Notes: generated by a model not told the origin, from the sequence alone. DNA of 64,000 nt from Guyanagaster necrorhizus (GCF_019112545.1 NW_025064917.1:257940-321939); one strand, 5' to 3'; counted from the stretch's first letter, positions 11,870 to 23,316 are shown. Program-made: numbers and translations.

Positions 11870-13145
11870 CTAGATCCAATCATAATAACCGACAAACGCG
11901 TTGAAGTTATACGAAGAGGGAGTCATATTGAAAAAGAAGCCATCTGGTCTGAAATCCGCGATACCATATCCGTCCCTCGACACCGCGACTTCGACTTGAC
12001 AAGTCTCGCGAAGCGGCAGACTGATCTTCCATGTCCCGCTAGAGATGTGCCAAGAGAGATTAGAGGGACCGCAGATCAGTGAAACCATGGCAGACTGCTT
12101 CAGAAATACGACTGCCTAGAGAACATCCTGTCTAGAGAGATTGTTCATTCCATAATCATTTACTTGTCAGTTTCGAAAGATTACAAGTTGCCATAGAGCA
12201 GGTTTCCCCACGCTGTCCCCCCGAATATCTGCCGCTGCAGGGTAAAGACGACTCCACAGGTAGATGCCGTCGTTATCGAAGTCTGAATAAGATCCGGTTT
12301 TGAAAGCGTTGGCATACCAAGACCCGAGTTTCAGCCAGGCTTAAAGGTTTATCAATACCATAGTTACCGAGTTAGCCACTGAAGAATCACCTTGATGATC
12401 GAAACCAGCAGTCCATGTCTCCGACAAAGATAGGTCCAAGATAATGCGATTCTCCATAGTCGTTCCAAGACAGTAGTTGCACCAGGTTTACTTCAGCTTT
12501 GTTCTTAACAAGTTGTTCCCAGCGTGCAGCAAATAACCAATCATCGAGGTTGAAGATCCAGTTCTTGTTGTACGTGTCACGCCCATAATGCTGGAAGAAG
12601 CATTAGACAAAGATAATCAGCCATTCAAATGGTCACCTACAGTGAAAAACCAAGGAGAACATGCCGCCATATACGTCTTCCCTAGTTGCTGTCAGATTCG
12701 AAGTTGGTATCGTTGCCGTCCTTTGGCCAGCCGGAGTCCCACTTTGAAGCATCATCAGGAGAGAAAGTAGGAGCCGCGACCATGGTACTCGGAGAGGTAT
12801 TGACGTATTATGCTGGCATCTTGAGTGGAATTGCAAGGAAAGGAGGACATATCAAAGGAGAAGAATAGCTTGAAAGGTTTCGCCATGTCGCTACAAGCAC
12901 CGAAGGCTTGGGCTACTTTAGCTGGTTGCCAAGAGCCGTTACCGATATTCAGCGCAAAGGCGTCAATTCCGTTCTCATGGGCGAGTTTTATACCTGACAT
13001 ACATTGACTATTAGGGGAGAAAAAGGACGAATGAGAGAGGTCGTACCATTTTTCCAATCATCAGGAGTGTATGACATGAACGTGAAGAAGGAAAGGTAGC
13101 CAGGTACATGGCGGAAGAAGGTAGAGGTATATTTGGTTGTGTATC
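11870..13145 (-). CDS. Glycoside hydrolase family 71 alpha-1,3-glucanase (mutanase)
   Basis: Hydrolyses alpha-1,3-glucan of fungal cell walls. Reading on the minus strand from about 13145: SFFTFMSYTPDDWKNG, then IKLAHENGIDAFALNIGNG and KLFFSFDMSSF (12750-13000), DDASKWDSGWPKDGNDTN (12690-12760), NWIFNLDDWLFAARWEQL and VQLLSWNDYGESHYLGPI (12420-12560). The segments WLKLGSWYANAFKTGSYSDF and DNDGIYLWSRLYPAAADI follow (12200-12360). The C-terminal beta-rich segment ends DGFFFNMTPSSYNFNAFVGY with the stop at 11870. These are hallmark GH71 sequences. The N-terminus is the weak point: no signal peptide is visible upstream of about 13145, where open frames are short and out of register, so the 5' end is either in an exon I cannot place or lost. 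About five introns. Confidence 0.82.
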
Positions 13146-13969
13146 CGGCTGCGTTATGTCCATCCGGTCACGAGATTTCTCTTTAGGGCAAGTCATCTCG
13201 CGCCATTCCCTCCTCTTCTTCCTCGCTTGTAGCTTGAAACTATTTGAGAAGTTTTGGAGCCATCCGTGGAGTGACCTTTCATGGAACGAACTCCCTTGTA
13301 AGTCATTCTAACTTATTATGCCTAAGCTTCGGGTCATCAATATTTTACCACAGCTAGCATTGTGAACTCTCGTCTACGAGGACAGACCTTTTGTTTCGTC
13401 TGAGTCCAAGGGCATCGAAGAATCGTGCTCCATTAGGGCCTAGAGCCGGTAGCCTCGATGCAATAGATTGGCTCATTAAAGGAGTTTCTCTATGGCTCGT
13501 TGATTCCCTTTATTCATGGCTCAAGGTTGATACTAAACGTTCCCCCAGTCTTTTAAGACACCCCGGTGGTCGACAGAGCTTCCAAGGCTCGTCTCTACAC
13601 CCACCATCTTTTTCTGAAATGTTCACTGGCAGGCTGCGACAGTGGGATTCGAAAACCCTCCACCGTCAATAATAGTACGCTATTTGCAAGTCGTATATTC
13701 AAAATCTCAACTGATGACAATTATGTAATAGCTGATATTAAATGCATCAGAAACGAAATTTCGCAGCAGATTCTGAAAGCGGAACAAGAAGTTGTGATCA
13801 TGTGATCGTTGCTTTAAAACTTGCCCATAAGGGACGCGACCAATGCTATCAGACCTCCACCCACCACCACCGCTCAAACAGTTTGGCAACATCTGGGATA
13901 CGACCAAATCTTCTCACAGAGCAGCATCTCACCGAAACTAGCCCATGCGACCACCGAGACGTTGACACC
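13146..13969. other. Intergenic region / possible missing GH71 5' exon
   Basis: Lies between the divergent GH71 (-) and F-box (+) genes. A signal-peptide exon for GH71 is expected on the minus strand but none is convincing. An open frame in frame with the F-box gene extends upstream to 13742 without features. Confidence 0.4.
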
Positions 13970-15181
13970 ATGCTCATCAATTTCCCCGCCAATGCCACTG
14001 GATTAGCCCGCCTTCCCACCGAACTCCTGCTCGAAATCATCTCTCACTTCCCGTCGCCGCCTTTGAAGGCCTCTATGTTCTACTGTCTGATCGTCGGCGG
14101 TAAGGAGCTGACTGAAAGATCTGCAGCGCTCGTTTCCTTGTCCCAGACGTGCAAGACTTACAGACAAATATTTTTGCCATTGCTCTGGGAGAAACTTGAG
14201 GCATTCCAGTGTACCGACCCGAAAGTCGAAGTACGCCCTGATCTCCCTGAGTGGCAGAAGAAGGTTACCGGCGACATTATCAGACAGCTAGAAACTGTCA
14301 CGATCAGGGATCCGGCGCTCGCTGATCATGTCCAGTGCGTCCTTCATCACATTTATGTGATTCTTGACACTAAGAGAAAAGGTAGATCTGTCTCATTCAC
14401 ACTGACGGAATATTCGCAAGATTTATATCCTCGGATTGCCCAATGTCTGCCCCTGCTTCCTCGCCTGACCACTGTACAGATCTTTGGACTCGAATTCAAG
14501 GGATCCACTGACGCTCTTCGAGGAGCCTTCGAAAACGTTGTCGTACCTTCGGTTACGACACTTGCTATCCCGAACGGCGGACATGTCGTCTTCCCGAGCT
14601 TCCCAAACGTGTTAAATATCGTGTGCAATTTCTTCTATGAATCGTCGCGGGAAGACTTCCTGAAGAAAGTCATCGAGCATTATCCGAATGCGCATCGCGT
14701 CCACCTTTGTGGCTTGCTACTCAGCCCATTGCTTGAAAGTGAGAGAACGAACTACCCTCTCCCCATCAGTGCTGAACTTCGAAAACCGTGTAGTGATGAT
14801 CCATCGATTCCCATACCTTCGTGAAATTGGCCCTATCGCGCTCTATACTGGAATAAACGAGGTAAGGATTCGTCTTATTTACTATTGCACCATCTTCTCT
14901 CATGTGCTCTATGTAACTAGCTTCCCCTCCGGCTGCTTGGGCGTCTGCGAAATCTCCGTCTTGTCAAGCTGACCTTGGTCCCCCGAGATTATGGCTACAA
15001 TGACCGCTGGGACGTATGGAGCGTGAGTCCATGTGTCATGACCGTCCTTGACACACTCCGTCAAATCCCTGCGGGAGCGAAAGAGGTCAAGAAACTCATT
15101 ATCAATAGTACGTTCACAGATCAGACTGAGGTGTACGTTGGAAGAGGGACGGAAAGACTGGTATCTCTGCAATCGGTCTAG
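13970..15181 (+). CDS. F-box domain protein
   Basis: Substrate-recognition subunit type for SCF ubiquitin ligases. I choose the ATG at 13970 (MLINFPANATGLARLPTELL) because the F-box core begins about 15 residues later: LPTELLLEIISHFPSPPL, then LVSLSQTCKTYRQIFLPLLW. The upstream in-frame extension to 13742 has no features. A leucine-rich body without catalytic motifs follows, as usual for Agaricomycete F-box proteins. The frame changes near 14740-14770, implying a very short intron or a small indel; coding resumes with VLNFENRVVMIHRFPYL. A good intron (GTAAGG..CTAG, about 14860-14919) leads to LRLLGRLRNLRLVKLTLVP and the stop at 15179-15181. The substrate is unknown. Confidence 0.72.
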
Positions 15182-15780
15182 GACGATTAGCTGCATTGTA
15201 ATTATACATTCTTGCTGAATGATAAACAGATATACCTTACTTCCCAGGCCAAGAGCGGCTCTCTTCTTCAAAATAAGTCCTATAGTCTCTCTGGTCGAAT
15301 GCCGGCAACCTCTAAGCTTGAGGTAAATCTAAACGATCCCCATGAGAAATGGAAGTCAAGCTAACTTGTAGGCCGTCACGATTCATAGGGTTTGACGCAA
15401 TTTGTGCGGCCTCAATTTGTGTTACCCCTTTAGAATCCCCAGTAATGTTGTCAATCTTTGCACCATTCTGTTGCTTTCTGTATTTTTCATTCTTTGCCAT
15501 GGAGGTCAAAAATTCCTCAGAAGCATCAGTGTCGCAAGTCAACTTTCGGACCGTTCATGCCGAAGGACGACTTTCATGCGATCACGACTCTGCCATGGAA
15601 GGGTAAGCAGTAAGGACCGTCGTGACGTTCAGCTACTTCGCTCTCCACGCTTCTACAATGATATGATATGCTACCCAGGCTTGATGCCGACTCAGCTGAT
15701 CCTACTGCTTGCTTCACATGACGCAGCCTTCCTTCTTCAGCTTACAACGGACCACAGCCAACTCCATCATTCTGTTTTCC
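15182..15780. other. Intergenic region
   Basis: 3' flank of the F-box gene. Overlapping open frames at 15349-15953 (+) show no domain or splice structure and run into a repeat copy, so I do not call a gene. Confidence 0.45.
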
Positions 15781-16300
15781 ACCTCGAGTGCCAAAATCGA
15801 TTCGTCAAAAGGCAAGCACGCGCGCGCGCGCCAGCTCCCCTCCCCTCCCCCAACCTTCAAGCAAGTTCGAGTAGACGGACAATAAATAGACCTTTTTCTC
15901 CCCAAGTGCTCTACGCCCGCTTCGAGTTGCGCGCCGAGCCTCAGGATAACTAACTTGGAACTTTTCATCTGGGGCGCATATCCTGACAGGTCATCATCTT
16001 ACGGATGAGCTTGTGAGAATCAGTAACTAGCTAGTGGTCCATCCTGATGCTGCTACGGAATCTGGAGAGGTTTCCGCCAGGACCAGGAAATGTATCAGTT
16101 GACAAAGCCAATTACTTTTTACTCATAGTCGGTAAGCATGGCTGCATCACAGTTTGCTGGCGATCTTGACACCACCGACTTTTCGGTTAAATACCATCCA
16201 TTCAGGGTGTGTCTCATCATCTCATATCTATCATTGTACCGACAATCATCACTCAGCGCAGGAACCTTATCATCGTTGACTCTGTCGATCTGCACTAGCC
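15781..16300 (+). repeat. Dispersed repeat, copy A
   Basis: Diverged but alignable with copy B (21841-22455), both in + orientation. Shared blocks in the same order: a CGAxTCGTCAAA block with CG-rich sequence, CTTCGAGTTGCG, a TATCAGTTGACAAAGCC block, ATGGCxGCATCA, then a CCATxCATTC..GCGCAGG..GACTCTGT segment. The last segment (16181-16298) also matches copy C (28735-28848) closely. The class is unknown; no terminal repeats or transposase could be recognised. A frame MAASQFAGDLDTTDFSVKYH starts at the shared ATG near 16138, but none of the copies keeps a long reading frame. Confidence 0.6.
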
Positions 16301-16473
16301 GGGTTCCCTTGTAGAAAACTACTACGTCCCTCAGAGCTTAGTCTCCTGTGACTCCTGAATTATCTACTTATTCTTATATGGTCAGACTTGGAAACGCGAA
16401 TCCGTGGGTCTCGTTTCCTAAGGCATATGGGCATGTTATACTTATATGTTTAATTTTTATTCTCCCACCACTT

Positions 16474-18088
16474 TCATTCCTTTGGCAAAGCATACTCCTC
16501 TACGACAGCCTCATCCTTCTGTTCATTTGATATCGACTCCTCTTGCTTCTTCTCTCGTCTAATACGCCGACGCAATCCAGCAGCAGACTCGATTCCCAAA
16601 ACCTTCACCCGTCCCTATTCCCACAACCCATGAGCCCGAGCCCGAGTCACAACGAGACTAAGAACGACATACCTCTTTCCACTTCATGTACACCAGCGAG
16701 GCTATCACCGCAATCCAATAAAACACATACGAGAGGATCGTCCCCACTGTCCAAACGTTAGGTGACGATCCGCACGGAAAGAAGCTAGACACATACAAGA
16801 ACCATTGTTGGACCACCCTAAGATAGCATTGAAGACCATCCACCCTTGGCCGTTCGTGTAATCATTCGGATTACAGCAGTCGAGATGCCACACGTTGCCT
16901 TGCACACGATACGAGCCAGGCCCGCTACCTCCGGCATCATCCACATCTTTCCCAAGGAGGTGATTGTACGCGTTCTCTTCGAACGAACCAACTGCACGTG
17001 AGAAAAGGCCTGCACCGATCAGGAGGACAAAGTTGGTCATCACGATGAGGAAGGTGGTCAGAGCTGGAAGGGAGCTTTCGATGAACAGAAAGTGTGGACA
17101 GGGAAATGAGACGTACTCGTTCGACTTGCGAATTGGTAGATGAGGAACCCACAAATGAAGCCGCAGACCAGCCCAACGATGGCAGCGATGGGGATGGACG
17201 TCGCCGGTTGACCAAGGGAGACTCCTCCGACAAAGATTACAGCTTCCATACCTGATCTACTGTGAGCTCCAGTCATTTGGCACGTCAGTTATGACCGACC
17301 TTCGCGCAAAACCGTGATCAGAGGCAAAATGAAAAGCACCCATTTTCCCGTCGTGCCACTTCCTTGCTCTCCTGTGGATCCGTGGATCAGAATGTGTTCC
17401 ATACAAAGTCAAATGGACATACTGGAACCGTCAAATGCTTTTTGGAGCTTGATCCGCCACTTGGCTTTCGCTGAGTGGGAAATATGAGGAACATGACAGG
17501 TTCGTTGACATTCGGTTTACCTCTATCCATCTTGAGCATCGTTAACCCCATCACGAATATCATCAGGGACGCGATGAGTTCAAAGATGCCTGGAGATGCA
17601 TATCAGTACCTGAGAGCGGGTAGTAACAGCATAAGCGCGCACCTTCCCATAGCTTCTCAGCTTTGCTCCATAGATTAGATGCCTTGGTGAACCACACAGC
17701 GATGAACCTGGACAAAGTAGTTGTTATTCATTGCCCATAATCATTTAATCGGACAAAAACGTACGCTGCACCGATGGCAACCGCGATGAAAAGCCCAATT
17801 GCAGCACCAAGGAAGATCTAAGTCGATTGTCAGTCACTGATTTCCTAGATATCGACGACATACCTGGACTCGCAACTTGCGGATGAGTCTACGACGCTTA
17901 ACCGCGCTATCCGAATCATTTCCCGAGGTGTTCTCCTCAGAATTCGCCTCTTCCTGAACGATAGGTCGCTGGTCATCGTGAACTATTTGTTCGGCGATAC
18001 CTAAAAGCACCGATATGATGATGGCGGCCTCGAGGGTTTCCCGGAAGACGATGAAGAAGATGGGTACGGAAAAGAGGTTCTTGGTCAT
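16474..18088 (-). CDS. FTR1: High-affinity iron permease, Ftr1 family
   Basis: Plasma-membrane Fe(III) permease that works with the Fet3 ferroxidase. The start MTKNLFSVPIFFIVFRETLE at 18088 contains the first REXXE-type motif as RETLE. IFLGAAIGLFIAIAIGAA, FIAVWFTKA, LIASLMIFVMGLTML, WVLFILPLITVLREG and MEAVIFVGGVSLGQPATS follow, so the second motif REGME is split by an intron near 17250-17300. The DUF-free C-terminal part has LPALTTFLIVMTNFVLLIGA and GTILSYVFYWIAVIASLVY as membrane segments. A final exon encodes a charged tail ending ALPKE with TGA at 16474-16476. About seven membrane segments, as expected. It is divergently arranged with FET3, 664 bases away, implying shared iron control. 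A truncated copy lies at 22911-23316. Confidence 0.93.
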
Positions 18089-18752
18089 GGTTGTGGTAAA
18101 GCAAGCGACCTTGCTGAATTACTCCCGGACGGAATGGTTTTATATGGTTTTATGCGTGTTTGATGGACAAATAATAATAACACAAAGAGGGGACAGATGC
18201 CAAGAAAAAAACTCGGTTCAAGTCTTGGCAAGCCCCTCTGGGTTAGGTGGGCTGCTTGAAGTTACGTCTCAATGATGACTGGCGTTTCATCTTTTGTTGC
18301 TATCGATAGAGAGAGATATGTTGAAAGCGTTCGCGTCTCGTCGGATAATTCACGCATCTGACCAGGATCACTGGAACAGAAGGAACGTTGCTAGCCTGTT
18401 TCGGTCCGTCCCCGCTGCCGGCGAGAACGCTGAGCACGTACCAGATGCTGATATGTGTAGACGAGTAACATAGCAGCATATATGCGCGTCCCGAGTTCAC
18501 TGAGTGATCTGTGCTCTAAAAAGGTCCGTGGGAGCACCACATGTTGCGCAGCTTCCTCCATCATCTCTCTACCACCAGACACGCCCTAGAACGTCTGCAT
18601 GCACGTCCAAGCCCAACATAATTCTCCGGGTGCAGGAGCAAGGCTGGAGATAGTGATAGCCAGAAGGAAAGTGCAGACCCTGACCAGGAACAGAGATCTT
18701 GGACTCTAACCACCACAACCCTTTTCATCCCGACGGTCTATGTGGACCTTGG
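18089..18752. promoter_or_regulatory. Shared divergent promoter region FTR1/FET3
   Basis: The 664 bases separate the start codons of the iron permease and ferroxidase, a classic bidirectional arrangement. I found only one GATAA-type core (GGATAA at about 18338) and no full ATCWGATAA consensus of the iron-repressing GATA factors, so iron control is inferred from gene identity rather than seen. Minus-strand frames at 18300-18582 are not credible genes. Confidence 0.6.
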
Positions 18753-21088
18753 ATGCATTGTTTTCTTGGTTTTATTGCTGCTTTTCTGGCGAACCCGGTG
18801 CTCGCTGGTGTCCATGAAGTATGGTGGAATGTTACCTATGTCCATGGAGCCAATCCCGACGGGCGTTATCCTCGTCGTGTGGTTGGAGTGAATGGAACTT
18901 GGCCGTATGTATACGTCTCAATCACTCACAGCTTTCTCTGAGAGTTTCTAGGCCGCCGCCGATAGACGTCGAGCCGACTGACTCGCTCATTTTGCATGCC
19001 ACTAACTCTCTGGACCGAGCTACGACTCTTCACCATCATGGGATGCTCTTCAACTCAATGCCGTGGATGGATGGGGCTTATGGGCTTTCGGAATGGTGAG
19101 TGATGTCGTTCAGGCATTGGGAATGCGCCATTGAGGCATATATGCGCACATTGCGCCATTTTTGCGCAGAGTCTCTTGGTGTAGGCGGCAAGGCCCAGCA
19201 TGCCTCGTTTTTTTCTCTTTCTGTATTGATTAAGATATTGTAGTGGTATCCCGCCTGGTGGACAATTCGACTATGTAGTGCCTATCAATGCTTCTGGACA
19301 ATCTGGCACATTTTGGGTACATGGCCACGCAAATGCACGTACTGCCTTAGATGCATGGCTACGCTCTAACCATAGTATCCTAGGGTCAATATGTTGACGG
19401 TTTACGCGCCCCGGCAGTGATCCAACCACATCAACATGTCTATGCTTATGATGAAGAGTACACCGTCATTCTGAGCGACTGGTATCATAAAGAACACTCT
19501 GTTCTTATGAAACAGTTCCTCACAAGTCGAAATCCCGATGGCGTCGAACCTGTACCGGGTACGCGAATTACTCTCCACTGAATATTATCTAACTTGCCGC
19601 ATAGATTCAGCGTTAATTTATTTTGCCCAAAAATCGTCCTATATTCGGGATGCGTCTGGTTCAGTTGCCTTCAATAAAGACGCAGCCCTACCATTCAAAC
19701 CCGGCAAGACATATCGCCTCCGGATACTCAACACATCGGCTTTTGCCATGTTCATGTTTTGGATAGACGGGCATGACATGCGGTTGATAGAAGTGGATGG
19801 TATTGATATTGAGGAGTCTCCCATCGATATTATCAGTGTTAGTTCTGGACAGCGGTATTCGGTGCTGATTACTGCTCGAAATGATACCGACTCGAATTGG
19901 GCCGTTCATGCCAACATGGATACGGTGATGTTCGACGAGATACCCGATAGACTGAAACCCAGTACGCTTTCCTCTCATGCATACTTGATATCAGGTATAT
20001 TGATACTATCACAGACGTCACGGGCTCCATCAGCTACTCCCCTTTGTCACCTCTAGTCGATTTGGGGACTATCGACGCGTACACGAGTATCAACGATATC
20101 GTACTCGTCCCTTTGAAGCCAGTCGCCGCTCCAGACGCTGCCAGGAGCATTGAACTTGAAGTAGGCTTTGATGCCATGACTGACGGAACAAATCGCGGCA
20201 TGTTCAACCAGATAACATACAACCCACCTCTCGTCCCAGCATTATTTAGCGAGCTCAGCCTAGGATCCAACGCATCATCTGAGAGTGCTTATGGTCCGCT
20301 CAGTTTTTTGCTGGAACATATGGAGGTCATAGACCTCATCATAAAGAACAGCGACGGTAATACACATCCTTTGTAAGTTTCATGTGAAGAAAACGTACAG
20401 TACCAACTAAGAATAGTCTTTCCCTAGCCATATGCATGGACACGTTCCAATGATTGTCGGACGCGCAGAAGACTACACCTCTTCGGATCCCATTCTGAAC
20501 CCACCTATTGCTCAAGGTCAACTCAACCCCATGCGCCGTGATACTGTCGATGTTCCTGCAGGTGCTTCCATAACTCTGCGGATCGTCGCTGATAATCCAG
20601 GCGCGTGGATTATGCACTGCCATATTGAGTGGCACCTCGAGGCTGGGCTAGCCATTCAGCTTATTGAAGCACCTTTGGTCGCACAGGAACGTGGAATGGT
20701 CATACCGCAGGTCATGCATGATCACTGTCAGGCGCTGGGCAGGCCGTCAAGAGGCAATGCTGCTGGGCATAATTCCACCACAGACTTGAGTGGGTGGCCC
20801 TTGGGCCCGTATCCGACCAAGGAGGCAAGGAGACGTTTACGTATAGGTGCTTTAGCTGGGTATGTCTGCTTTTATTTATATTTTGGGGGAAGAAGTTCTG
20901 ATTTCTATGCAACTAGTCTTGTAGCTGCAGCTGTTCTCAGTCTCGGGACGTCAGTTTGGCGTAGGCGAGCTTGGAAGAAAAAGGCCCTAGGTGCCTATGA
21001 AGAGTTGCCTACTTTTGATTCGGAAGATCGTAGGTTCGATTCGGAAGAGAAGGTGAGGCGAAGACGCCGTTCTTTGCCTGCGAGTTGA
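18753..21088 (+). CDS. FET3: Fet3-type multicopper ferroxidase
   Basis: Oxidises Fe(II) to Fe(III) at the cell surface for uptake by Ftr1. I chose ATG 18753 because it opens a signal peptide (MHCFLGFIAAFLANPVLAG) just before mature HEVWWNVTYVHG; no upstream in-frame ATG is visible. Copper ligands in order: TLHHHGML (near 19030), FWVHGHAN (near 19315), HMHGH (near 20430) and HCHIEWHLEAGL (near 20615), the last giving type 1 and type 3 ligands. After the cupredoxin domains comes LSGWPLGPYPTKEARRR, a membrane span (VCFYLYFGG..SLVAAAVLSLG), then a basic cytosolic tail ending RRRRSLPAS with the stop at 21086-21088. The topology matches Fet3 rather than a secreted laccase. The intron after WVHGHAN appears to start with GC instead of GT. 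Confidence 0.94.
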
Positions 21089-21840
21089 TTTATGTTTATT
21101 TTGATTTAAAAGCAGACTCTTTCGCGCCAGACCGAAGGGTGTAATGACAGATAGAGGAATGTATGTACTTCTAGTGCACTTGTCAAGTCACCGTAGCCAT
21201 TAGGCTAGAATGAGAAGTACAACGGACTGCCCCTATCGTGAAAGCTCTCACTAAATGGGCGCAGGAGGAGTTTACCTTATGTTAGCCGAACAAGCCAACG
21301 CACCAATATTGAACCGGTGAACGAGCCTTACCTGTACATGCAAAAGTCGCGCTGATGCTCGACGATTCTACATTACCCACTTAGCTACAATTATGGAACA
21401 GTAGTAGAACTTACTAGAATACCTGTAGAGGTATATAAGTTCTGTAGTCGTACCACTAATAACGAGTTCTTCATCCCTTCATTCCTCTACTGCTGCTAAT
21501 ACCTTATCCACCTTTGAGCCTGTCTCATGGTGGATGTCCAGATTTACTTCAAGCCTTGACCAATCTCCTGCACGCATGGCCACTCGAACTATCTGCCATA
21601 CAATTTGTCGGTCCTTTGACTTTGAGTACGGAATATTTTTTGTGGACTGTGGAATTATGCCCTCCGATACTACAGAAGTACAGATTGTACGATCTCTTGC
21701 TTTACTCGCTTCATTCTCCAAATTCTACAGCGATCTCTTACCTAGTTCTTGATGCCACGGTTCCCGATCCCAATAGATTACATGACTCTGAGTGGCGTGG
21801 CTTTCTTCAGCTTCGTTGTGTTTCTAGCTCGAGTGTGGTG
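21089..21840. other. Intergenic region
   Basis: FET3 3' flank. Overlapping frames near 21480-21920 have no homology that I recognise. A short (CCGAGT)n microsatellite begins copy B of the dispersed repeat. Confidence 0.45.
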
Positions 21841-22455
21841 GTGAAATCACATCGTCCGCGTCCGAGTCCGAGTCCGACTCGTCAAAGGCGACCGCGCGCT
21901 GGTGCCTCTACCTGGAAGTAGGTGGGTTATTAATAGATTATTCCTATGAGTGGTATATGATATAGTGGAACTCTACGCTGCTTCGAGTTGCGTGACGAGT
22001 TCGAGAGATACTGAGTTTGGAATTTATTCGTATGGTTGCTTGATGATGGTTGCAGATGATGGCAGGAGATTTATCAGTTGACAAAGCCTTTTTTTTTGCT
22101 GCTCGTTTACCGTCCGGTCACGACCAGCAACCATGGCCGCATCATGGTTGCGTTTTTTAGTTGAGTTCTCCTGCGTCAGCTGACAATCCTGGTTTGTTCA
22201 ACATCGTCTGTAGCGAGGCATTGACTGCTGCTTCTGCTATTGCATCCGCATTCACCGCCGAGCGACGAAAAGGAGTCCTCATCCTCTAGTAATGGGACAT
22301 TAGCTATGGACTCGATTCGACGCCTTCGCATATCGGCGATTTCGACGACGACAGAAACAACTTGTCTGGCTCCATACCGTCCATTCCGGATGCGCCTCAT
22401 CATCCCGTAGCTATCGTTTGTACTAAATAGCGCAGGTCTCTGACTCTGTTGACCT
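21841..22455 (+). repeat. Dispersed repeat, copy B
   Basis: Same block order as copy A: CGACTCGTCAAAGG near 21876, CTTCGAGTTGCG near 21980, TATCAGTTGACAAAGCC near 22073 followed by a T-run, CATGGCCGCATCA near 22133, and CCGTCCATTCCGGATG..AGCGCAGG..GACTCTGTT at 22376-22455. Copies A and B flank the FTR1/FET3 pair as direct repeats. It is interrupted and diverged; no intact reading frame. Confidence 0.6.
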
Positions 22456-22910
22456 TGGTGGACTATCTCATGATGTACTATCTTAATAGGCGTCCAAGTC
22501 TGCTGAGAAGCACGATACTCCATCATATTTGTCTGTAATACCCTCCTCCAAAATGAATCTATTTCAAATCTCGATTGTCTTGATTTGAGAGCCTACCTAG
22601 GGGAGACTACAAAATGGAGGGCGACACGTACGCGTGCGCCCAACCTGATGCCTGACTGAATGTACTGTCTTCTCGTTTCGTCTCACTCCGCGCTGTGTGT
22701 CGACGGAGTTTTACGCTTACTTTTCCTCTTACCTGGCTTTCCTTACTTTACAGTCTGATTTAAAATCAAAATAACGATAAATCCACTCTTAGGCAACGAA
22801 CGGCTTCGACGGATTTTTTTTTGGGACCCCCCTTGCGCTATTTTTTTTTTCCCAATAAACATGCACGCAGGCATTCTTCCCGGGGGTAATTCCGCTTTCT
22901 CGCGACAGCC
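22456..22910. other. AT-rich spacer next to the FTR1 fragment
   Basis: Separates repeat copy B from the FTR1 copy. It contains T-runs (22817-22824, 22841-22850) and no gene. Confidence 0.4.
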
Positions 22911-23316
22911 ATGATCAAGAACCTTTTTTTTCCGTACCCGTCTTCTTCTTCTTCATCCTCCTCGAGGCCGCCATCATCATATCTGTACTTTTAGGTATCG
23001 CTGAACAAATAGTTAACGACGAGCGGCGACCTATCGTATAGGAAGAGGCGAATTCTGAGGAGAACACCTCGGGAAATGATTCGGATAGCGCGGTTAAGCG
23101 CCGTAGACTCATCCGCAAGTTGCGAGTCCAGGTATGTCGTCGATATCTAGGAAATCAGTGACTGACAATCGACTTAGATCTTCCTTGGTGCTGCAATTGG
23201 GCTTTTCATCGCGATTGCCATCGGTGCAGCGTAAGTTTTGTCCGATTAAATGATTATGGGCAACGAATAACAACTACTTTGTCCAGGTTCATCGCTGTGT
23301 GGTTCACCAAGGCATC
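22911..23316 (+). pseudogene. Truncated, inverted copy of FTR1 5' end
   Basis: Nearly identical to the first part of FTR1 (17680-18088) in opposite orientation, from the start codon (ATGATCAAGAACC versus ATGACCAAGAACC) through both first introns, including the 46-base intron that reads the same in both copies. Homology stops abruptly after the exon ending TTCACCAAGGCATC. The copy is broken: the region coding the RETLE iron motif has a frameshifting rearrangement (22921-22965), and a TAG at 23039-23041 replaces the Gln codon of PIVQEEANS. Because introns are kept this is a DNA-level duplication, not a retrocopy. It cannot make a permease. Confidence 0.88.

Noticed and set aside
15402..15953. 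183-codon plus-strand frame
   Set aside because: Runs into repeat copy A, low-complexity composition, and no homologous frame in copy B.
18300..18582. Minus-strand frames in the FTR1/FET3 promoter
   Set aside because: No signature, no splice sites, and located in a shared promoter region.
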